Assembly (NCBI RefSeq): GCF_029227915.1
Contig: NC_079882.1
Coordinates: 15,884,501-15,948,500 of the forward strand
From: Hydractinia symbiolongicarpus
Lineage: Eukaryota; Cnidaria; Hydrozoa; Anthoathecata; Hydractiniidae
DNA: 64,000 bases
Reading direction: 5' to 3'
The position numbers and the translations under genes are program-made. Each line of letters starts with the position of its first letter. Within the stretch, counting starts at the first letter, position 1. The notes below the pieces were generated by a model that was not told where the DNA came from, did not search any database, and worked only from the letters and a program-made list of their open reading frames with translations. Of the stretch, positions 52,166-61,488 are shown in pieces.

Positions 52166-54167
52166 GCACAGTCCTATAAAGGCTGTAATATGGCTTTTTG
52201 CAGTCTAATAAAGGCCTCACACGTAAATCACGTGGTTTCACCTGTCTGCGCAGGTCACCATTGACCTAGTCCTTCCAGTCTCAATGTGCTACAACGTCTC
52301 AAGTCGTTTTCATTAGCGCCGTTGCCTTAAGACACTCTTAACTACGTGCACAGTCCTATAAAGGCTGTAGTATTGCCCTTTGCAGTCAAATAAAGGCCTC
52401 ACACGTTAATCACGTGGTTTCACCGGTCTGCGCAGGTCACCATTGGCCTAGTCCTTCCAGTCTCAATGCGCTACAACGTCCCAAGTCGTTTTCATTAGCG
52501 CCGTTGCCTTACAACACTCTTAACTACGTGCGCAGTCCTATAAAGGCTGTAATTTGGCCTTTTGCAGTCTAGTAAAAGCTTCATACGTAAATCACGTGGT
52601 TTCACCTGCCTGCGCAGGTTACCATTGGTCTAGTCCTTCCAGTCTCAATGTGCTACAACGTCCCAAGTCGTTTTCATTAGCGCCGTTGCTTTACAACACT
52701 CTTAACTACATGCACAGTCCTATAAAGGCTGTAATATGGCCTTTTGCAGTCTAATAAAGGCCTCACACGTAAATCACGTGGTTTCACCTGTCTGTGCAGG
52801 TTACCATTGGCCTAGTCGTTACAGTCTCAATGCGCTACAACGTCCCAATTCGTTTTCATTGGCGAAGTTGCCTTAGAACACTCTTAACTACGTGCACAGT
52901 CCCATAAAGGCTGTAATATGGCCTTTTGCAGTCTAATAAAGGCCTCACGCGTAAATCACGTGGTTTCACCAGTCTGCGCAGGTTACCATTGGCCTAGTTC
53001 TTACAGTCTCAATGCGCCACAACGTCCCAAGTCGTTTTCATTGGCGCCGTTGCTTTACAACACTCTTAACTACGTGCACAGTCCTATAAAGGCTGTAATA
53101 TGGCCTTTTGCAGTCTAAGAAAGGCCTCACACGTAAATCACGTGGTTTCACCGGTCTGCGCAGGTTACCATTGGCGTAGTCCTTCCAGTCTCAATGTGCT
53201 ACAACGTCCCAAGTAGTTTTCATTAGCGAAGTTGCCTTACAACACTCTTAACTTCGTCCACAGTCCTATAAAGGCTGTATTATGGCCTTTTGCAGTCTAA
53301 TAAAGGCCTCACACCTAAATCACGTGGTTCCATTTGCCTGTGCAGGTTTCCATTGGCCTAGTCCTTCCAGTCTCAATGTGCTACAATGTCTCAAGTCGTT
53401 TTCATTAGCGCTATTGCCTTAAGACACTCTTAACTACGTGCACAGTCCTATAAAGGCTGTAATTTGGCCTTTTGCAGTCTAGTAAAGGCTTCATACGTAA
53501 ATCACGTGGTTTCACCTGCCTGCGCAGGTTACAATTGGTCTAGTCCATTCAGTCTCAATGTGCTACAACGTCCCAAGTCGTTTTCATTAGCGCCGTTGCT
53601 TTACAACACTCTTAACTACGTGCACAGTCCTATAAAGGCTGTAATATGGCCTTTTGCAGTCTAATAAAGTCCTCACACGTAAATCACGTGGTTCCATCTG
53701 CCTGCGCAGGTTACCATTGGACTATTCCTTCCAGTCTCAATGCACTACAACGTTCCAAGTGGTTTTCCTTAGCGCCGTGGCCTTAGAACACTCATAACTA
53801 CCTGCACAGTCCTATAAAGGCTGTAATATGGCCTTTTGCAGTCTAATAAAGGCCTCACACGTAAATCACGTGGTTTCACCTGTCTTCATAGGTTACCATT
53901 GGCCTAGTGCTTACAGTCTCAATGCGCTACAACGTCCCAAGTCGTTTTCATTGGCGAAGTTGCCTTAGAACACTCTTAACTACGTGCACAGTCCTATAAA
54001 GGCTGTAATATGGCCTTTTGCAGTCTAATAAAGGCCTCACCCGTAAATCACGTGGTTTCACCTGTCTGCGCAGGTTACCATTGGCCTAGTCCTTACAGTC
54101 TCAATGCGCCACAACGTCCCAAGTCGTTTTCATTGGCGCCGTTGCTTTACAACACTCTTAACTACGT
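52166..54167 (+). repeat. 11-mer HOR, copy 2 (2,002 bp)
   Basis: The match to copy 1 continues to about 54,190, where GGCCTTTTGCAG replaces GGCTTTTTGCAG. Its distal half is part of the following 9-mer duplication. Confidence 0.92.
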
Positions 54168-54751
54168 GCACAGTCCTATAAAGGCTGTAATATGGCCTTT
54201 TGCAGTCTAATAAAGGCTTCACACGTAAATCACGTGGTTTCACATGCCTGCGCAGGTTACCATTGGCCTAATCCTTCCAGTCTCAATGTGCTACAACGTC
54301 TCAAGTCGCTTTCATTAGCGCCGTTGCCTTAAGACACTCTTAACTACGTGCACAGTCCTATAAAGGCTGTAATATGGCCCTTTGCAGTCTAATAAAGGCC
54401 TCACACGTTAATCACGTGGTTTCACAGGTCTGCGCAGGTCACCATTGACCTAGTCCTTCCAGGCTCATTGCGCTGCAACGTCCCAAGTCGCTTTCATTAG
54501 CGCCGTTGCCTTACAACACTCTTAACTACGTTCACAGTCCTATAAAGTCTGTAATTTGGCCTTTTGCAGTCTAATAAAGGCCTCACACGTTAATGACGTG
54601 GTTTCACCGGTCTGCGCAGGTTACCATTGGACTATTCCTTCCAGTCTAAATGCGCTACAACGTCCCAAGTCGTTTTCATTAGCGATGTTGCCTTACAACA
54701 CTCTTAAATACTTGCACAGTCCTATAAAGGCTGTAATATGGCCTTTTGCAG
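53155..54751 (+). repeat. 9-mer HOR, copy 1 (1,597 bp)
   Basis: Offset of 1,597 bp, which is eight 182-bp units plus one 141-bp truncated unit. The duplication joint falls in the GTCTGCGCAGG of the truncated unit, suggesting that unequal exchange used that sequence. Confidence 0.9.
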
Positions 54752-54761
54752 TCTGCGCAGG
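54748..54761 (+). other. 41-bp deletion joint (11 of 13), chimeric unit
   Basis: Runs into CATTGGCGTAG and the AACTTCGTCCACAG subtype rather than the usual CTT form. This hybrid is the boundary between the two 9-mer copies. Confidence 0.9.
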
Positions 54762-56348
54762 TTACCATTGGCGTAGTCCTTACAGTCTCAATGCGCTACA
54801 ACGTCCCAAGTAGTTTTCATTAGCGAAGTTGCCTTACAACACTCTTAACTTCGTCCACAGTCCTATAAAGGCTGTATTATGGCCTTTTGCAGTCTAATAA
54901 AGGCCTCACACCTAAATCACGTGGTTCCATTTGCCTGTGCAGGTTTCCATTGGCCTAGTCCTTCCAGTCTCAATGTGCTACAATGTCTCAAGTCGTTTTC
55001 ATTAGCGCTATTGCCTTAAGACACTCTTAACTACGTGCACAGTCCTATAAAGGCTGTAATTTGGCCTTTTGCAGTCTAGTAAAGGCTTCATACGTAAATC
55101 ACGTGGTTTCACCTGCCTGCGCAGGTTACAATTGGTCTAGTCCATTCAGTCTCAATGTGCTACAACGTCCCAAGTCGTTTTCATTAGCGCCGTTGCTTTA
55201 CAACACTCTTAACTACGTGCACAGTCCTATAAAGGCTGTAATATGGCCTTTTGCAGTCTAATAAAGTCCTCACACGTAAATCACGTGGTTCCATCTGCCT
55301 GCGCAGGTTACCATTGGACTATTCCTTCCAGTCTCAATGCACTACAACGTTCCAAGTGGTTTTCCTTAGCGCCGTGGCCTTAGAACACTCATAACTACCT
55401 GCACAGTCCTATAAAGGCTGTAATATGGCCTTTTGCAGTCTAATAAAGGCCTCACACGTAAATCACGTGGTTTCACCTGTCTTCATAGGTTACCATTGGC
55501 CTAGTGCTTACAGTCTCAATGCGCTACAACGTCCCAAGTCGTTTTCATTGGCGAAGTTGCCTTAGAACACTCTTAACTACGTGCACAGTCCTATAAAGGC
55601 TGTAATATGGCCTTTTGCAGTCTAATAAAGGCCTCACCCGTAAATCACGTGGTTTCACCTGTCTGCGCAGGTTACCATTGGCCTAGTCCTTACAGTCTCA
55701 ATGCTCCACAACGTCCCAAGTCGTTTAAATTGGCGCCGTTGCTTTACAACACTCTTAACTACGTGCACAGTCCTATAAAGGCTGTAATATGGCCTTTTGC
55801 AGTCTAATAAAGGCTTCACACGTAAATCACGTGGTTTCACATGCCTGCGCAGGTTACCATTGGCCTAATCCTTCCAGTCTCAATGTGCTACAACGTCTCA
55901 AGTCGCTTTCATTAGCGCCGTTGCCTTAAGACACTCTTAACTACGTGCACAGTCCTATAAAGGCTGTAATATGGCCCTTTGCAGTCTAATAAAGGCCTCA
56001 CACGTTAATCACGTGGTTTCACAGGTCTGCGCAGGTCACCATTGACCTAGTCCTTCCAGGCTCATTGCGCTGCAACGTCCCAAGTCGCTTTCATTAGCGC
56101 CGTTGCCTTACAACACTCTTAACTACGTTCACAGTCCTATAAAGTCTGTAATTTGGCCTTTTGCAGTCTAATAAAGGCCTCACACGTTAATGACGTGGTT
56201 TCACCGGTCTGCGCAGGTTACCATTGGACTATTCCTTCCAGTCTAAATGCGCTACAACGTCCCAAGTCGTTTTCATTAGCGATGTTGCCTTACAACACTC
56301 TTAAATACTTGCACAGTCCTATATAGGCTGTAATATGGCCTTTTGCAG
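54752..56348 (+). repeat. 9-mer HOR, copy 2 (1,597 bp)
   Basis: Differs from copy 1 by small changes such as GTCGTTTAAATTGG near 55,724 for GTCGTTTTCATTGG and CCTATATAGG near 56,319 for CCTATAAAGG. The end is where CATTGGTCTAG replaces CATTGGCGTAG. Confidence 0.88.
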
Positions 56349-58422
56349 TCTGCGCAGGTTACCATTGGTCTAGTCCTTACAGTCTCAATGCGCTACAACG
56401 TCCCAAGTCGTTCTCATTAACGCCATTGCTTTACAACACTCTTAACTCTTACGTGCACAGTCCTATAAAGGCTGTAATATGGCCTTTTGCAGTCTAATAA
56501 AGGCCTCACACGTAAATCACGTGGTTTCACTGTCTGCATAGGTTACCATTGGCCTAGTCCTTACATTCTCAATGCGCTACAACGTCTCAAGTTGTTTTCA
56601 TTATCGCTGTTGCCTTACAACACTCTTAAATACGTGCACAGTCCTATAAAGGCTGTAATATGGCCTTTTGCAGTCTAATAAAGGCCTCACGCGTAAATCA
56701 CGTGGTTTCACCTGTCTGCGCAGGTTACCATTGGCCTAGTCCTTACAGTCTCAATGCGCCACAACGTCCCAAGTCGTTTTCATTGGCACCGTTGCTTTAC
56801 AACACTCTTAACTACGTGCACAGTCCTATAAAGGCTGTAATATGGCCTTTTGCAGTCTAATAAAGACTTCACACGTAAATCACGTGGTTTCACATGCCTG
56901 CGCAGGTTACCATTGGCCTAATCCTTCCAGTCTCAATGTGCTACAACGTCTCAAGTCGCTTTCATTAGCGCCGTTGCCTTAAGACGCTCTTAACTACGTG
57001 CACAGTCCTATAAAGGCTGTAATATGGCCCTTTGCAGTCTAATAAACGCCTCACACGTTAATCACGTGGTTTCACAGGTCTGCGCAGGTCACCATTGACC
57101 TAGTCCTTCCAGTCTCAATGCGCTGCAACGTCCCAAGTCGCTTTCATTAGCGCCGTTGCCTTACAACACTCCTAACTACGTTCACAGTCCTATAAAGGCT
57201 GTAATTTGGCATTTTGCAGTCTAATAAAGGCCTCACACGTTAATGACGTGGTTTCACCGGTCTGCGCAGGTTACCATTGGACTATTCCTTCCAGTCTAAA
57301 TGCGCTACAACGTCTCAAGTCGTTTTCATTAGCGCCGTTGCCTTAAGATACTCTTAACTACGTGCACAGTCCTATAAAGGCTGTAGTATTGCCCTTTGCA
57401 GTCTAATAAAGGCCTCACACGTTAATCACGTGGTTTCACCGGTCTGCGCAGGTCACCATTGGCCTAGTCCTTCCAGTCTCAATGCGCTACAACGTCTCAA
57501 GTCGTTTTCATTAGCGCCGTTGCCTTACAACACTCTTAACTACGTGCACAGTCCTATAAAGGCTGTAATTTGGCCTTTTGCAGTCTAGTAAAGGCTTCAT
57601 ACGTAAATCACGTGGTTCCATCTGCCTGCGCAGGTTACCATTGGACTATTCCTTCCAGTCTAAATGCACTACAACGTTCCAAGTGGTTTTCCTTAGCGCC
57701 GTGGCCTTAGAACACTCTTAACTACCTGCACAGTCCTATAAAGGCTGTAATATGGCTTTTTGCAGTCTAATAAAGGCCTCACACGTAAATCACGTGGTTT
57801 CACCTGTCTGCGCAGGTTACCATTGACCTAGTCCTTCCAGTCTCAATGTGCTACAACGTCTCAAGTCGTTTTCATTAGCGCCGTTGCCTTAAGACACTCT
57901 TAACTACGTGCACAGTCCTATAAAGGCTGTAGTATTGCCCTTTGCAGTCAAATAAAGGCCTCACACGTTAATCACGTGGTTTCACCGGTCTGCGCAGGTC
58001 ACCATTGGCCTAGTCCTTCCAGTCTCAATGCGCTACAACGTCCCAAGTCGTTTTCATTAGCGCCGTTGCCTTTCAACACTCTTAACTACGTGCGCAGTCC
58101 TATAAAGGCTGTAATTTGGCCTTTTGCAGTCTAGTAAAAGCTTCATACGTAAATCACGTGGTTTCACCTGCCTGCGCAGGTTACCATTGGTCTAGTCCTT
58201 TCAGTCTCAATGTGCTACAACGTCCCAAGTCGTTTTCATTAGCGCCGTTGCTTTACAACACTCTTAACTACATGCACAGTCCTATAAAGGCTGTAATATG
58301 GCCTTTTGCAGTCTAATAAAGGCCTCACACGTAAATCACGTGGTTTCACCTGTCTGTGCAGGTTACCATTGGCCTAGTCCTTACAGTCTCAATGTGCTAC
58401 AACGTCCCAAGTCGTTTTCATT
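55368..58422 (+). repeat. 17-mer HOR, copy 1 (3,055 bp)
   Basis: Offset of 3,055 bp, equal to sixteen full units and a 144-bp unit less one base (TTTCACTGTCTGC near 56,525). It shares GTTTAAATTGG, CCTATATAGG, CGTTCTCATTAACG and GTCATATTAAAG-free normal units with its partner. Confidence 0.88.
56345..56358 (+). other. 41-bp deletion joint (12 of 13)
   Basis: Preceded by CCTATATAGG, so the TATAAA of this unit is altered to TATATA. Confidence 0.9.
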
Positions 58423-61400
58423 AGCGCCGTGGCCTTAGAACACTCATAACTACCTGCACAGTCCTATAAAGGCTGTAATATGGCCTTTTGCAGTCTAATA
58501 AAGGCCTCACACGTAAATCACGTGGTTTCACCTGTCTTCATAGGTTACCATTGGCCTAGTGCTTACAGTCTCAATGCGCTACAACGTCCCAAGTCGTTTT
58601 CATTGGCGAAGTTGCCTTAGAACACTCTTAACTACGTGCACAGTCCTATAAAGGCTGTAATATGGCCTTTTGCAGTCTAATAAAGGCCTCACCCGTAAAT
58701 CACGTGGTTTCACCTGTCTGCGCAGGTTACCATTGGCCTAGTCCTTACAGTCTCAATGCGCCACAACGTCCCAAGTCGTTTAAATTGGCGCCGTTGCTTT
58801 ACAACACTCTTAACTACGTGCACAGTCCTATAAAGGCTGTAATATGGCCTTTTGCAGTCTAATAAAGGCTTCACACGTAAATCACGTGGTTTCACATGCC
58901 TGCGCAGGTTACCATTGGCCTAATCCTTCCAGTCTCAATGTGCTACAACGTCTCAAGTCGCTTTCATTAGCGCCGTTGCCTTAAGACACTCTTAACTACG
59001 TGCACAGTCCTATAAAGGCTGTAATATGGCCCTTTGCAGTCTAATAAAGGCCTCACACGTTAATCACGTGGTTTCACAGGTCTGCGCAGGTCACCATTGA
59101 CCTAGTCCTTCCAGGCTCATTGCGCTGCAACGTCCCAAGTCGCTTTCATTAGCGCCGTTGCCTTACAACACTCTTAACTACGTTCACAGTCCTATAAAGT
59201 CTGTAATTTGGCCTTTTGCAGTCTAATAAAGGCCTCACACGTTAATGACGTGGTTTCACCGGTCTGCGCAGGTTACCATTGGACTATTCCTTCCAGTCTA
59301 AATGCGCTACAACGTCCCAAGTCGTTTTCATTAGCGATGTTGCCTTACAACACTCTTAAATACTTGCACAGTCCTATATAGGCTGTAATATGGCCTTTTG
59401 CAGTCTGCGCAGGTTACCATTGGTCTAGTCCTTACAGTCTCAATGCGCTACAACGTCCCAAGTCGTTCTCATTAACGCCATTGCTTTACAACACTCTTAA
59501 CTCTTACGTGCACAGTCCTATAAAGGCTGTAATATGGCCTTTTGCAGTCTAATAAAGGCCTCACACGTAAATCACGTGGTTTCACTGTCTGCATAGGTTA
59601 CCATTGGCCTAGTCCTTACATTCTCAATGCGCTACAACGTCTCAAGTTGTTTTCATTATCGCTGTTGCCTTACAACACTCTTAAATACGTGCACAGTCCT
59701 ATAAAGGCTGTAATATGGCCTTTTGCAGTCTAATAAAGGCCTCACGCGTAAATCACGTGGTTTCACCTGTCTGCGCAGGTTACCATTGGCCTAGTCCTTA
59801 CAGTCCCAATGCGCCACAACGTCCCAAGTCGTTTTCATTGGCACCGTTGCTTTACAACACTCTTAACTACGTGCACAGTCCTATAAAGGCTGTAATATGG
59901 CCTTTTGCAGTCTAATAAAGACTTCACACGTAAATCACGTGGTTTCACATGCCTGCGCAGGTTACCATTGGCCTAATCCTTCCAGTCTCAATGTGCTACA
60001 ACGTCTCAAGTCGCTTTCATTAGCGCCGTTGCCTTAAGACGCTCTTAACTACGTGCACAGTCCTATAAAGGCTGTAATATGGCCCTTTGCAGTCTAATAA
60101 AGGCCTCACACGTTAATCACGTGGTTTCACAGGTCTGCGCAGGTCACCATTGACCTAGTCCTTCCAGTCTCAATGCGCTGCAACGTCCCAAGTCGCTTTC
60201 ATTAGCGCCGTTGCCTTACAACACTCCTAACTACGTTCACAGTCCTATAAAGGCTGTAATTTGGCATTTTGCAGTCTAATAAAGGCCTCACACGTTAATG
60301 ACGTGGTTTCACCGGTCTGCGCAGGTTACCATTGGACTATTCCTTCCAGTCTAAATGCGCTACAACGTCTCAAGTCGTTTTCATTAGCGCCGTTGCCTTA
60401 AGATACTCTTAACTACGTGCACAGTCCTATAAAGGCTGTAGTATTGCCCTTTGCAGTCTAATAAAGGCCTCACACGTTAATCACGTGGTTTCACCGGTCT
60501 GCGCAGGTCACCATTGGCCTAGTCCTTCCAGTCTCAATGCGCTACAACGTCTCAAGTCGTTTTCATTAGCGCCGTTGCCTTACAACACTCTTAACTACGT
60601 GCACAGTCCTATAAAGGCTGTAATTTGGCCTTTTGCAGTCTAGTAAAGGCTTCATACGTAAATCACGTGGTTCCATCTGCCTGCGCAGGTTACCATTGGA
60701 CTATTCCTTCCAGTCTAAATGCACTACAACGTTCCAAGTGGTTGTCCTTAGCGCCGTGGCCTTAGAACACTCTTAACTACCTGCACAGTCCTATAAAGGC
60801 TGTAATATGGCTTTTTGCAGTCTAATAAAGGCCTCACACGTAAATCACGTGGTTTCACCTGTCTGCGCAGGTTACCATTGACCTAGTCCTTCCAGTCTCA
60901 ATGTGCTACAACGTCTCAAGTCGTTTTCATTAGCGCCGTTGCCTTAAGACACTCTTAACTACGTGCACAGTCCTATAAAGGCTGTAGTATTGCCCTTTGC
61001 AGTCAAATAAAGGCCTCACACGTTAATCACGTGGTTTCACCGGTCTGCGCAGGTCACCATTGGCCTAGTCCTTCCAGTCTCAATGCGCTACAACGTCCCA
61101 AGTCGTTTTCATTAGCGCCGTTGCCTTTCAACACTCTTAACTACGTGCGCAGTCCTATAAAGGCTGTAATTTGGCCTTTTGCAGTCTAGTAAAAGCTTCA
61201 TACGTAAATCACGTGGTTTCACCTGCCTGCGCAGGTTACCATTGGTCTAGTCCTTTCAGTCTCAATGTGCTACAACGTCCCAAGTCGTTTTCATTAGCGC
61301 CGTTGCTTTACAACACTCTTAACTACATGCACAGTCCTATAAAGGCTGTAATATGGCCTTTTGCAGTCTAATAAAGGCCTCACACGTAAATCACGTGGTT

Positions 61401-61477
61401 TCACCTGTCTGTGCAGGTTACCATTGGCCTAGTCCTTACAGTCTCAATGTGCTACAACGTCCCAAGTCGTTTTCATT
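58423..61477 (+). repeat. 17-mer HOR, copy 2 (3,055 bp)
   Basis: Carries the same rare markers as 55,368-58,422 with isolated changes: ACAGTCCCAATG near 59,802, AATAAAGGCC for AATAAACGCC near 60,090, and GGTTGTCCTTAG near 60,741. The match ends about 61,485. Confidence 0.88.
59400..59413 (+). other. 41-bp deletion joint (13 of 13)
   Basis: The 3,055-bp HOR partner of joint 12, with the same TATATA change. Confidence 0.9.
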
Positions 61478-61488
61478 AGCGCCGTGGT

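Noticed and set aside
55655-58895. Two 61-codon minus-strand frames at 55,655-55,840 and 58,710-58,895.
   Set aside because: They arise because GTTTAAATTGG replaces GTTTTCATTGG, removing a stop on the opposite strand in one unit that was then duplicated at 3,055 bp.
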